Below are positions 22,005 through 32,551 of a stretch of 64,000 nucleotides of DNA, one piece after another. Location of the stretch: assembly GCF_000477415.1 (NCBI RefSeq), contig NC_022575.1, positions 124,001 to 188,000 of the forward strand, given 5' to 3'. The position numbers were made by a program, and so were the translations under genes. This stretch comes from Mycoplasma parvum str. Indiana. Its GTDB lineage: Bacteria; Bacillota_I; Bacilli_A; Mycoplasmatales; Mycoplasmoidaceae. The notes beneath the pieces are model-generated. The model ran no database searches and had not been told where the DNA came from. It saw only the letters and a list, made by a program, of their open reading frames with translations. The number at the start of each line of letters is the position of its first letter. Position 1 is the stretch's first letter.

Positions 22005-23133
22005 AATTCTTTTTGGACTTGGGGTTTGTGGATTCGGGGGAATTGGAAATTATTTTACACTTGGTATATTAGGAAAAAGTTTAAGTAGGCCAGAACAAGA
22101 ACAAATTTTGAATCAGCTTTCTAAAGCTGATTCAAAATCTTCTGAAAAATTTAAAGTTCAAGATTCTTGATTATGGTATGACTGAAAAAATAAAAATAAA
22201 CAAGAAGAGGGGGAGGGAGTTAATAATAGCGAATATTTTGATGCATGAACTATCTCTTCTAAAGGAGGAAAAAATGAAGAGTTTGATATATGAAAAAAAA
22301 TTGAAAGACTTGCTACTTATATGAGTATTTGTTATAAAGCTTCTATTTCTTTGATAGATGAAGGTATTTATAACAAATATTTCAATAAAACTTCTAAAAA
22401 AGATTGAAGTGCAATATGAAGTCATGTTGATAGTGATCAATATAAAGATGAGAAAGTGGAGTGACAAGGATGGCCTATTAAATTAAAAGAGGAATTACAA
22501 AATTATGAAAAAGTATGTAAAAAACAAGAATTGGAGAGGTCGCAAAAAATATATGGAAATTGGGAAGCATTTGATACATGGGTAGGAGCGAAAATGAAAG
22601 GAAAAAAATTTCCCAAGATTCAAAATGTTGAATTTGAGTTAAAACAGAATTCTCAAAATTCGGTTAATTTAAAGATGGAAATGGGATTAATTTCAAGTAA
22701 TGATATCTTCCCACATAATGGAAAGATAAGACTTTTTTATGCCAGCCAAGGAAAAAATTATTTCTATATTGATGTCTGAGCTAAAAAAATTGAACCAAAA
22801 AGTATTAAGCAATTTGCAAAGGAAATAATGAATAAAGGAAAATGTTTAATAGATTTAGAAGAAGAAAACGAGCGAGAGCTTTCTCGGGAGAAATGTCAAG
22901 GTTTTCTCTATCTTAAGGAATTATTTAAAGACAATAAAGAGCAAAAGCATAGTAATGGTTTAAGGGAAAAATGTTGACAAAATCATAGTTGAAGTGATAG
23001 TTGTAGTTATGAAGAACACATTGAAGATGGTTGACAATATTTTGAACAGGAAATTACCACTAAGTGACTTGAATTTGGACAAGAAATTGGATTAGTATGG
23101 GAAGGCAAAGAATTTAAATGAAGAAGTTTTTAA
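21994..23133 (+). CDS. KWRSF-family exported protein 9
   Basis: 379 aa, ends with KEFKWRSF. Start ATT 21994 (ATT CCT AAA AGA) by alignment. Membrane segment GLGVCGFGGIGNYFTLGILG. It shares with protein 6 the block GKSL.....EQEQILNQLSKADS just after the membrane segment. Central FPHNGKIRLFYASQGKNYFY. C-terminal half with Cys-rich loops. Function unknown. Confidence 0.8.
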
Positions 23134-23171
23134 TAACAGTTTATAACTATATTGACAAGTATTTAACAAAA

Positions 23172-23207
23172 ATACTTTAGGAATTTTTTGAATAATTCCT
23201 AAAGTAT
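23172..23207 (+). promoter_or_regulatory. start-overlapping hairpin, KWRSF gene 10
   Basis: ATACTTTAGGAATT / AATTCCTAAAGTAT, a perfect 14-bp stem, then CC and a T6 run (23211-23216). The 3' arm holds the ATT CCT AAA codons. Confidence 0.75.
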
Positions 23208-24352
23208 CCATTTTTTATCTTGGAATTTTAGGCGCAGGAGGTTCCGGAATTTATTCTATTTTAGGATTATCGGGTGTAAATAGAGGGAATAAGGATACAG
23301 AAAGAATTTTGAATTTAACTCAAAAAATAGTTTCGAAAAATCTTGAAAATTTAGAAGTTCAAGATAGGTTTTATAAGGTAGCTAATTGAGAGAAAGAAAA
23401 TGATGATGGACCGATATTTAAGGGAAATGATGGAAAACGCAACAAATCTTTATTTTTTGACAGTTGAACTGGAAATTTAGATACTAATAGTAAATGAAAA
23501 AGTCTTGGCTCAATTGGTCGCGCTGCAATATATTTTGGAATTTGTGAAGGATCTGAAATTTGAGTAGCTCAACAAAGCGAAAGAGAACGAATAGGGAAAA
23601 GTAATAAAGGAAGATTTATTTGAATGGTTGAAGAAAAAGATAGACCAAAAATAGAAAATAGAAGTGATTGAAAAATTAAGTTACACGGAAGTAAATTAAA
23701 TAAATGAGAGAAATTGATTGATCAGGGGGAAAAATGCTTGGCCAAATTAGAAAATAATTTTGAAAGTGTTGTAAAGAATGAATCTTGAATTATTAATAAA
23801 TTGAAAAGTTTAAATAATCCCAAAGGTTTAGTAATTTGGGCTGAAAGTGAGTTACAAGAACAGAAAAAGAAAAATTCTTATTTACGAAATTTATTAATTG
23901 AAAAGGAAATGACTGACAATATTGTCGGAAAAATCAGATTAATTCATATTGAAAAAGATAATGAAATCATGTATGTTGATGAATGAGTTCGCGAAATTAC
24001 ATCCGAGGATATCAAAAAATTTAAAAAAGAAATTGAAAAAGTTGGAAAATGTTTAATTGAAGAAGAATTGAGCAGTCAACAAACATGTAAAGGTCGTATA
24101 AAGTTAAAAAATGTCGCAACTGATGGAGTGGGCTCTATTAATGACTCGAATATAGAAAGTAAGAGGTGGGAAGATAGAGATTGAGTGATTGAAACTAATT
24201 CTAGAAATGGGGAGAAAAATGAAGGTTATGAACAACAATTAAGAGATAACTGGGAAAATATAGCACAAAATATTAGAACTAAATATTTAATATGATCGAG
24301 AGAAATTGGCATAGTATGACAAGGAAAAGCTTTTAAATGAAGGAGCTTTTAA
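23195..24352 (+). CDS. KWRSF-family exported protein 10
   Basis: 385 aa, ends with KAFKWRSF. Start ATT 23195 (ATT CCT AAA GTA) by alignment; upstream ATT/TTA codons also lie in frame. Membrane segment LGILGAGGSGIYSILG. Central NIVGKIRLIHIEKDNEIMYV, EKVGKCLIEEE. Sequence is more diverged than its neighbours, and it lacks the long RARAW block. Confidence 0.78.
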
Positions 24353-24435
24353 TAGAAAATAATTATGTAATTAGTGGAAAATTGGATCAATTTTATTTGA
24401 AAAAATAATTTTTTGTATTTTTCAACATTTTTTAT

Positions 24436-24459
24436 AAAAAATTCCTAAAGGAATTTTTT
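24436..24459 (+). promoter_or_regulatory. start-overlapping hairpin, KWRSF gene 11
   Basis: AAAAAATTCC-TAAA-GGAATTTTTT, a 10-bp stem with a 4-nt loop running directly into a T-run. It begins in the in-frame TAA one codon before ATT 24441. Confidence 0.7.
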
Positions 24460-25652
24460 CTTTTCTGGGAATTATTGGATTTGGCGGGGGAAGTGTTTAT
24501 ACTATGCTAGGGATAACAGGAGATACAATTGGACAAGGATTAAAGAGAAGCGAGCTATTAATTAATAGCTCGCTTGAAACGAGAAAAGGTGAACTAAATA
24601 AATTAAAGATAAAAAACCCATGATTTAAGTTAGTAAATGAAAATCAAGGACAATATTATTATGGCGAAGTAATAAAAAACACTGAACAGAGTGAGAATTC
24701 AGGAGAAGCATATTTTGATGTTTGAGAAGATAATGCGAATAACAATAATAATCAGGGGGAATGAGATAGTCTCAAAAAAATGTTGTTATGGTTTATGCAG
24801 TGTAAAGGCGCCAGAGCTTGAATTGTTGGAAATGCAGAGATAAAAGGAAGTTTTAATTCTAATCATCAAGGGGCAGGATGAGTTTATGGAGACTTAAAAA
24901 GAAAAATTCGAGAGGTTGATCCAGAAATTTTAAAAATAAGCGGCAATGAGGCTCTGCTGGAAAATCAATTAGCTCAAGGCAATGAGCTTTGTAATGAAAA
25001 AAGGAATCAAATAAGAGATTTAAATAGTGGACTTTCAATCTCGACTAAAAATAAGATTCAACAACTACCAAAAAGGAAAGGGTGAGTTATATTTTTTAAG
25101 AAGGGAGGGGGAGCTTTGTCAAATAATAGTGAAAATACGGAAAATGAAATAAAAGAAAATGTATATTTTTCGGGAGTAGTTTTGGAACAGAAAAATACGA
25201 ATTGAATTGATAGAAAAATTAGAATTGTTCATATTGAAAAGGGAAATAACTTAATTTATATCGATGAATGATTAGAACCTATTTTGGCGGAAGATATTGA
25301 AAAATTTCGAATTTCAATAGGAAAACGGAATAATTGTCAATTAAAAGGAGATTTTGATAACGATGAAAGCGAATTTGAAATTCAAGTAGTTTCAAATTGT
25401 CAAGGAAAATTTATTAAAAAAGAGATTAATTGATTTAGAAATAAAAATAAAGCAGAAGAGTTAGAATATTTTGACTCTTCTGCTAATGGTGAATGAAAAA
25501 GAATTGATGCTCAAATAAGTGGATTATATGGCGAAAATGCAGGACAAATGTGAGATCAATTAAAAAGCAAAATAGAAAGAGAATATGTATGATGGAGAAG
25601 AGAAGTTGGAGTAGTTTGAAATGGAAAAGTATTTAAATGAAGAAGTTTTTAA
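24441..25652 (+). CDS. KWRSF-family exported protein 11
   Basis: 403 aa, ends with KVFKWRSF. One of the clearest ATT cases: the frame reads TAA AAA ATT CCT AAA GGA ATT, with no NTG before the membrane segment LGIIGFGGGSVYTMLGITG except a CTG inside it. Central DRKIRIVHIEKGNNLIYIDE. Close relative of protein 7 (shared KRKGWVIFF, FSGVVLEQKNTNW blocks). Followed by a strong terminator. Confidence 0.83.
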
Positions 25653-25701
25653 ATAAAAAGAAATTCAATTAATTCTTATAAAGAAAAATTATTTTTAGCT
25701 T

Positions 25702-25729
25702 AAAACTCTCGGAATATTCCGAGAGTTTT
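25702..25729 (+). terminator. intrinsic terminator after KWRSF gene 11
   Basis: AAAACTCTCGGAA/TTCCGAGAGTTTT, a perfect palindromic stem followed by T and TGAATT, 50 nt past the stop. Confidence 0.85.
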
Positions 25730-25752
25730 TGAATTAAAGATTATAGGATAAA

Positions 25753-25781
25753 GAATTTTTTAGAAATTTCATAAAAAATTC
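25753..25781 (+). promoter_or_regulatory. inverted repeat at the start of KWRSF gene 12
   Basis: GAATTTTTTA / TAAAAAATTC, 10-bp stem whose 3' arm covers TAA AAA ATT C, that is the stop, one codon and the inferred start. Confidence 0.6.
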
Positions 25782-26974
25782 CCAAAAGCGGACTTTGTTT
25801 TATTGGTGTTTTTGGATTCGGTGGAACTGGAATTTATACCTTTTGTAGTGCTTTAAATAGTTTTCATTGGAAAAAAGATTTTGAAAGAATGCTTAATACA
25901 TTTTCTGAAGGTGAAAAATTGTTAGAAAAAGATTTTAAAGTGAGCAATTACTTGTATAAATTAGCAGACTGAGAGAATTTTGGGGGAAAAGAAATGAGTG
26001 AGTCAGAAAATGGAGGATTAAAAAATAAAGTTTTTGACACTTGAAATATTATTGAGTGAAATAGGAAATTAAAAAAAGAGGGAGTTAGATCAGAAATTGG
26101 ACGACTTGCATTGTTTTTTAGTATATGTGAAAGAGCAAAAGTGAAAGTGATTTCAGAGGGAGATAAAAGAGCGTATTATGGGGGAAAGAATAAAGAATGA
26201 GGATGGAGTAATGCTCAAAATGAAATATCAACTGGTTCACATCGAATTTTCAATGGCGATTTTATTAAACCAACATCTGAGATCAGCTTAAGTGAAATAG
26301 ATTATTTTAAAAAAAGGTGTATAGCTAGTGATGATATTCATGATGATATTATTCTCAGCAAAAATCAATGAATGAAACAAAAGTTAAATACTTTAAAAGG
26401 AGAGAAAGGTACTTTGATGGGAGTTGTTTTAACGAATAATAATGGAGAACAAATCAAGTTTGGAGAAAAAGTTCTTGATAAAAAAGACCATATTGTGATG
26501 TTAGAAGAATTACTTTATGAGAAAGATAAAGTTCAGCATGATACCCGAAAAATCAGGATAATTGAAATTAAAAAAGGCTCAAATATTTTTTATATTGATG
26601 AGTGATTTGAAGAATTAAATGAAAAGGATTTAAATATTTTCAAAGAGAAAATTGAGAGAAATGGAAAGTGTGAAATTGATTCATTTGAAGATGGAAATGA
26701 TAATAGGAAGAAATGTAATGGGGTGTATACAAGGAACATGATTGAAACTGAGGGAGATTTTCCTATAAGTAAACAAGACAAGGTAAAAACTGAAGTCTAT
26801 AAAGGAAATGGATTTTTTGAAGGTGGATGAGGAGAAGAAATAGCAAGTTACGGAAACAATTTAGATGAAAAATGGGAATGATTTTCACTTGAGCTGCAGA
26901 GAAAATATTTAAAGTGAAGGAGGGAGATTAGTGTAGTTTGGGATGGAAAAACTTTCAAATGAAGAAGTTTTTAA
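25778..26974 (+). CDS. KWRSF-family exported protein 12
   Basis: 398 aa, ends with KTFKWRSF. The frame reads TAA AAA ATT CCC AAA AGC, so ATT 25778 is the only start candidate before the membrane segment IGVFGFGGTGIYTF. Central TRKIRIIEIKKGSNIFYIDE, NGKCEIDSFEDGN. Relative of proteins 2 and 8. It is the last of the array; a terminator follows, then hsdS. Confidence 0.82.
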
Positions 26975-27030
26975 ATAGAAAATTAAATTTTTTTAAGTTA
27001 TTTAATTTGTTTAGTTACTAAATAGAAATT

Positions 27031-27066
27031 AATTAAAGCCTCCCCTATTTATTGGGGATTTAATTT
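27031..27066 (+). terminator. terminator between the KWRSF array and hsdS
   Basis: ATTAAA..CCCC-TATTTATT-GGGG.TTTAAT stem followed by a T-run. Confidence 0.75.
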
Positions 27067-27103
27067 TTTAAAAGTTAGTTAGTAAATTTTTAATTAATAA
27101 GCG

Positions 27104-28274
27104 ATGAGTGAAAAGTGAGAATTAGTTACTTTGGATAAATTGGGTGAAATTAGAGCGGGCTTGCAAAGTGCTAGGCATCTTGATAATTCCTTGTATATTT
27201 TTGGATATGTTCCATTAGTAGATGGAAATGATATTTATAATAGTAGATTATTTATTACAAAAACAAACAGAAGTTACAACTTGAAAGGTTTAAGTCAAAG
27301 TAGAATATTTCCTAAAAATACTGTTTGTATTGTTCGATGTGGAAATGCTGGATATTCATCTTTAACAAAATTTGATTCTTGCTTATCAGATAAGATTTAC
27401 GGACTTATTCCCCAAAAAGAAAATTTTGACGCCAAATTTATTAAATATTTTTTTGATTCTCCAAGAATAAAAAAGGGATATTTTCTCTTTCAAAGTTAGC
27501 AACAGCTCAACCAGTATTATCTTTTCAAAAACTTTTTCTAGTTAATTTTCCTAAACCTCCCTTAGAAGTTCAACAAAAGATAGGAGAAATTCTTTCCAAA
27601 TATGATCTAATACTTGATAATCATGAAAAACAGATTGAAATACTTACAAAATTAAAAATTTCATTGTTTAAGGAGTGATTTATTAAATTAAGATTTTCTA
27701 ATTATGAAAATTACACCATTCGGGGGGGTTACCTGAAGGTTGAACAAGAATCAAAGTAGGAGATATTTCAAAAATTTCTAAGGGATCTAAACCTGCTAGT
27801 TATGCAAATTTATTAGGGGGTGGAGGAAAATATCCGTTTTTTATATGTTTACTTAAAATACAATACTCTTTTACATATTCTTTTGAAGAATTATCTATAT
27901 TAATAGCCTCGCAAAATGGAAGCGCTTGACATACAAAAATTTACCAAGGTAAGTTTGAAGCAAGCAATGCAACAATAATTCTTATTCCAAATGATTCAAG
28001 AGCAGTATATTTGTTATTAGAGTTTCTTAATTATTTACTTCCTAAAAAATATAAAGAAACTACTGCAACAACTTCTCTAAAACATTTATCTCCATTTGTA
28101 CTTAAAAATTTGGAAATACTCATTCCAGACCAAAAAATATTGGAAAAATTCAATAATTTTTGAAAAAATATTCACTTTAAGATTGAAAAATTAGAACAAA
28201 AAATTGAAAAATATGAAAAGATAAAAAAGAACTTATTAAGTGATTTATTTAGTCAAAAAATAACAGTTATTTAA
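27104..28274 (+). CDS. hsdS: type I RM specificity subunit, frameshifted (OFF)
   Basis: Two-domain HsdS that would be about 390 aa. ATG 27104 after TAA GCG. First target-recognition half, central conserved region (PPLEVQQKIGEILSKYD, then KEWFIKLRF), then the second half starting LPEGWTRIKVGDISKISKG. Two frame breaks: one near 27488 (stop TAG 27497; a single base is missing relative to hsdS2) and one at the G7 run 27722-27728, where 8 G would restore the frame. As read, only about 131 aa are made from the ATG. Either a pseudogene or phase-OFF allele with an extra error. Confidence 0.88.
27722..27728 (+). repeat. G7 tract between the two hsdS1 halves
   Basis: Seven G after the central conserved region. 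Eight G would join CGG GGG GGG to TTA CCT GAA GGT (LPEG). Confidence 0.9.
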
Positions 28275-28296
28275 GAATTTTTTCCCAATTTATAAA

Positions 28297-29477
28297 ATGG
28301 CTATATCTTCTAAATGAGAGTTAATAACTTTAGATAAATTAGGAAAAATAGAAGGAGGCAGACAAGCTTCTAGGTTAGATAATTCACTTTTTGAAGAAGG
28401 AAATATACCTCTCATAGGTGGAGAAGAAGTCACAAAAAGCATATTTAATGTTACTTCTAAAGTTAAAAAATATTACAACTTAAAAGGCTTAAAGCAAAGT
28501 AAATTTTTCACTAAAGGCAAGGTTTTATTTATTCGTTCTGGAAATGCAGCTGGAGATTCTGCTTTTCTTAATTTTGATGCATGCTTAACTCAAAACATTT
28601 ATTCTTTTAACTCCTTTAAAGAGATATCTGATCCCAAATTTATTAAATATTGTTTTGATTATCCAAACATTAAGGAAAAATTAATAAAGTTAGCTAAATC
28701 AGATACAGCGCAACCAAATCTCACTTTAAATAGGCTATTAACTGTTAAATTCCTTTGCCCCCCCCATGAAATTCAACAAAAAATTGGTGATATCCTTTCT
28801 ACCTATGATGAACTCATAGAAAATAATAAAAGACAAATAGAAATGCTTCAAAACATTAGAACTTCTATTTTTAAGGAATGATTTATGAATTTAAGATTTC
28901 CACAGAATAGTGGATTAAGTCTTAATGACTTAATAACTGTGGGGGGGGCAACTGAAAAATTTATAAATTATCTGAAGTTGCATCAATTACTAAAGGAGAA
29001 AAATCTGCAAAACTCGCTGTAAAGGGCGGAATATATCCATTTTTTACTTCTTCTACTAAAAAAATAGAAAGAATAAATGAATATTCTTTTTCAGGAAGTT
29101 TTGTATTAGTCTCAGATACAGGAGAATTTAGAGCAAATATTTTTAGAGGTAAATTTGAGGCAAGTAATAATTGTTTTGTTATTTTTGATAAAAAAATAAA
29201 AAACTTTTCAGTTTTTTATTTACTATTAGAAACAATAAAAATAAATTTACCAAGTTTTTATAAAGAAGATTCGGGAGAGGTAAAGCACTTAAAATCCAAA
29301 AAATTATTGGATTTAAAAATTATTATTCCAGAGGACAAAATTTTAGAAAAATTCAACAATATTTGTGAAGATATTCAGCTAAAAATAGAAAACTTAAATA
29401 AAGGAATTGAAAAATTTGAGAAAATTAAAAATGGTTTATTTAAGATGATTTTTAATCAAAAAATACAAATATTTTAA
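28297..29477 (+). CDS. hsdS: type I RM specificity subunit, phase-OFF at G8
   Basis: Full form would be 393 aa. ATG 28297, 22 nt after hsdS1. First recognition half, central conserved helix region (PHEIQQKIGDILSTYDELI, KEWFMNLRF), then a second half beginning W.IYKLSEVASITKGEKS and ending in a distal helix (KGIEKFEKIKNGLFK). The G8 run at 28941-28948 shifts the frame and gives a 241-aa half-HsdS ending at TAA 29020-29022; 9 (or 6) G would give the full subunit. Half-subunits of this kind can assemble into active type I enzymes in other bacteria. Confidence 0.92.
28758..28765 (+). repeat. C8 tract in the central region of hsdS2
   Basis: TGC CCC CCC CAT, in frame. hsdS1 has an interrupted CCTCCC at the same place. 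A possible second switch. Confidence 0.85.
28941..28948 (+). repeat. G8 tract between the two hsdS2 halves
   Basis: Eight G after ACT GT; nine would read GGC AAC TGA AAA ATT and continue into the second recognition domain. Confidence 0.92.
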
Positions 29478-29496
29478 AAATTTTTCTTTTTAATTA

Positions 29497-30603
29497 TTGA
29501 ATTATAAATATGGAATTTATTTAGCAACTCCCTTAGCTGTCGCCGGCAGCTTTACATATCTCTTTTTAACTAATGATTGAAGCTTAAAAACAGATTTAAT
29601 TAATTTTTTTAGAATTCCATCTAGAAAATCTTTAACAGCCCCTTTAAAGGATTTTCAAACTAAAAATAGCAATAATTTAAAAATTCGAAGTTTATTAATC
29701 GAAGATTTAAAGCGCAGCTTAAAAATAGATAATTCTCAAAATTTTTATTCATCAATAAATGAATTAAATACTATTTCAGGATCATCACTTTTTTCAGAAA
29801 CTCTTAATAATAGTGATAAAGTTTTTGAAATAGATAATAAGGTTAAAAATATCACTAAAGAATTAAATAGAGAGGATGATCTTTCAATAATCAAAGATGA
29901 ATCTGACAAAGAATTATCAGATTCAAAAAATAAGCTAAATAATTTGGTAAAAAACTTTAATTCAATTTTTACGAAAGTAAAAGATTGAAAATCTAAAAGT
30001 AATTCACTTGAGATAAGAGTACAAAAAAATGGCCAGCTCCCAGAAAAAGTAATTCCTCCTTCTAAAGAGGAAAGAGAATCTTTATTTACTTATTATGAAG
30101 TATTTTCCGGATTAAAAGGGGATGAAACTAAACTTTTAGAAGGAATAAAAATTATTTCCGATTATTCTCGATATAAAACATCTAATAGTATGATTCCTGC
30201 TAAAAATAAACAAAGGATAGAAGCTCTTAAAAAAATTAATTGAAGCAATTCAGAAAGAATTGCTTTTAATCAGTATCTTAAAATAGAACCCAAAGATAGT
30301 TATGATCCCTTTGCTATATTGTTAGATTCTGAATATTTAAACAAAGTTAGAAGTAAAGCTATTGAATGAGAAAGTAAGATTAAAGGATTTCAATCTAGAA
30401 GCTCTTTTGAAAGGTGTGGAACATGAACGAGAACTTCTAGACTTCTCGAACAATGCACAAAGTGATCACATGAGGCAACACAAAGTTTTCAGAGAGTAAA
30501 AGAAGATATAGAGGCTCAAATGACTATGGAAATTGCTTCTAAATTAATAAATGAAATGACAGAAAAATTAGATTTAGAAGAAAAAATTAGTAAAATCCTG
30601 TAA
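29497..30603 (+). CDS. divergent MRFKY-family exported coiled-coil protein
   Basis: 368 aa. The frame reads TAA TTA TTG AAT TAT AAA TAT, so TTG 29497 is the start and gives NYKYGIYLATPLAVAG, matching the N-termini of the genes at 44441-48127. Membrane/signal segment at about residues 7-26, long Asn/Lys/Glu-rich helical region, then ALKKINWSNSERIAFNQYL as in the family's 'SLEQIGW..K.EIDF' block, and a C-terminal helical region. It lacks the poly-G run and the R-x-(K/R)-R motif of its relatives. Follows hsdS2 by 19 nt. Confidence 0.8.
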
Positions 30604-30862
30604 TTTTTTCTTGAATATTTAGAAAATTAATTTATTATTGAAGAAAATAAATTAAAAAATTCTGAGCAGTTATTCCCCTTTTGTTAAGGGGAAAAAGTTA
30701 ATCCTTATTTAATTATTAAATTGTTTTAATTTTTTTAACGTTTTTGCAACTTAAGAATTTTTAATAGTTATTTTTTAATAAGAAATTTAAAAAGGGTTAG
30801 AAAAAAGAAAAATTTCAAAGGGCAAAAGATAATTCCGGAAAAATCCGGAATTATTTAGAAAA
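30604..30862. other. intergenic region with two hairpins
   Basis: AT-rich. TTCCCCTT/AAGGGGAA at 30673-30693 and AATTCCGGA/TCCGGAATT at 30831-30852. No gene seen. Confidence 0.5.
30831..30852 (-). terminator. probable terminator of the short minus-strand gene
   Basis: AATTCCGGA-AAAA-TCCGGAATT, 9-bp stem, 11 nt past the stop of the minus-strand gene and followed on that strand by ATCTTTTG. Confidence 0.65.
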
Positions 30863-31075
30863 TTAGTTTTTAAATACTTCTGGAGGTAGATAAATATAAG
30901 GACCTTCCAACACTTCATGTGCATTTGCAGTGGGTTTTATTTTTAAAATTGTATTCGGTGTAAGCTCTGTAAGTCTAACGTGTTTTGAATAAGTTCCTTT
31001 AGTATAAGACAAAAACCAAGGAGAAAAAGTAGCACTAAAAGTAAAAATTGGTATAGCTTTTAAGTGTATCACCAA
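30863..31075 (-). CDS. short secreted protein (SKHPL-like family)
   Basis: 70 aa, TTG start, stop TAA. Hydrophobic/aromatic N-terminus (IPIFTFSATFSPWFLSY), then YSKHVRL and a C-terminus LPPEVFKN resembling KIPQEIL of the copy at 32305. Its start lies only about 8 nt from the ATA start of the plus-strand CPxGG gene, so the two must have overlapping control regions. Two decayed copies lie at the same position beside the duplicated CPxGG genes (36149 and 41360). Function unknown. Confidence 0.6.
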   Translation of the reverse strand: MVIHLKAIPIFTFSATFSPWFLSYTKGTYSKHVRLTELTPNTILKIKPTANAHEVLEGPYIYLPPEVFKN

Positions 31076-31083
31076 GTTAGATT

Positions 31084-32325
31084 ATAAAAAAAGCTTTAAT
31101 TCTAGGACTTGTTGGTTGTCCTACTGGGGTGTGTTTTGGAGTCCATTTGGAAAAATATTTAAGTTTAGGGGGAAGAAAATGGATAAAAGAAAAGGATGTT
31201 GTAACAACGGAAAGATCTAAAGAAGGTAATGAACAGAAAGTTTCTATTGATAAAGAATTAGATGTTACAGTTACCCATTCTAAAGAAAATAATAGATATA
31301 AAAACAGAATAAAAGTTGGAGTTAACTGTATGGATGGAGACTTAATTGGTTGAGGAGATAGTTTTTTAGACAGTAAGCCATCAACAGCACTTGGATGAGA
31401 TAAATTTCAAGAAACTTTTGAAAAAGGACTTAAAGGTTATCTAGAACTAATTTTCGGCTGCAATTGAGAGAAAATTTTAGAATTAAAAAATCTTGAAAAA
31501 TGATGGAATAGCGAAGGGCTTGGCAAGGGTCCAGAGAATGCTGCTATGGTAGGAATTGTTGCTCGCAACGGAATAACAAGTAATGAAAAATTACAAAGAG
31601 TTAATAGAAATATTAGAAGTAGTTCTACTCGGGAGGGGCTAAATAATACCCAAGAAACTAATTTTGAAAAAATATGGAAATTATTTGAGGGAGAAAAACC
31701 AAGAGATTCTAGAAGTAAATCCTCAATAACAAATACTGCAATAGAAGTATCCATGTATAGGAGAGAAGATTCTGAGTCGTCTTATATACCAATGATACAA
31801 GAATTAGTTAGGGAAAGTATTGCTCGCAACTTGATTCGAATTGTTCTTGGGGCTCAATGATGCACTAAAAAAGATTGAAACAGACAAATAGGAAAACAAG
31901 ATTGTACAAGCAGCGAAAAATATAAAGTACTAGGAGAACTCAAAGAAACTGAATCACAAAATGATCAAAATGAAATATTTAAAAATCTTAAATTTGATGG
32001 GACAACAGGATTTAAATGAAATCCTGGAGATGGACAAAATGGCGGAAAACCCGCGTGAATGTGAGAAAATGTTAAGAAATGAAATTCTGGAAATGATAAA
32101 AAAGAATGATGAAAAAAAGTTAAAGAGTATTTAAAAGAAATATCAACTAGCTCTTGATTCTATGGCCAAAATAAAGAAATAGCAAAAATCTTATGCTATG
32201 AAATTTTTAAGGAACTAATTGGGAAAGAAAAACTCAAATTTTTCAAAGAAAAAGAAAAATGATGTAAAGTTGGTTTAAATGGGGCAAGTTGCCCTAATGG
32301 GGGATTAATTTGGCACCAATTTTAA
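31084..32325 (+). CDS. CPxGG-family exported protein, GCPxGVCFG subtype
   Basis: 413 aa. The frame reads TAG ATT ATA AAA AAA GCT TTA, so only ATT 31081 or ATA 31084 can start it; the first ATG lies deeper in the gene. Signal segment ALILGLVGCPTGVCFGVHLE contains two Cys. Family block VNCMDGDLIGW at about residue 80-90, C-terminal end GASCPNGGLIWHQF. Paralogues at 36243 and 41567. The last 21 nt overlap the end of the minus-strand gene at 32305. Function unknown. Confidence 0.83.
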
Positions 32326-32523
32326 AACCTTTGGTAGAATTTCTTGAGGAATTTTTATTTTTACTTTTTCTGAAATAGCTTTGGCTGTAGAAGGACCGAA
32401 GAATAAGGGTTTGGTGAGCGGACCAGGGCGCTCAAGAGGGTGTTTTGAAGAAAGTTTAGAAAGTGACAATGTCGTACCAGTCATACATGCAAAAAAGAAA
32501 GATACATTTCTAAAAAGAGACAT
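32305..32523 (-). CDS. short secreted protein (SKHPL family)
   Basis: 72 aa, ATG, stop TAA. Hydrophobic N-terminus (VSFFFACMTGTTLSLS), then KLSSKHPLERP, then a Lys-rich end KIKIPQEILPKVLKLVPN. The gene at 42923 shares SKHPL and KIPQ..LK....LKF. Divergent from the CPxGG gene starting at 32552 (28 nt between starts) and convergent with the one ending at 32325. A decayed copy is at 37492-37690. Confidence 0.72.
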   Translation of the reverse strand: MSLFRNVSFFFACMTGTTLSLSKLSSKHPLERPGPLTKPLFFGPSTAKAISEKVKIKIPQEILPKVLKLVPN

Positions 32524-32551
32524 TAGATACTTTAAATGAGTTTAAAAAATC

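Noticed and set aside
10941-26974. Reading the KWRSF genes as pseudogenes full of stops
   Set aside because: All internal stops are TGA, which is Trp in this genetic code; the frames are open with conserved ends.
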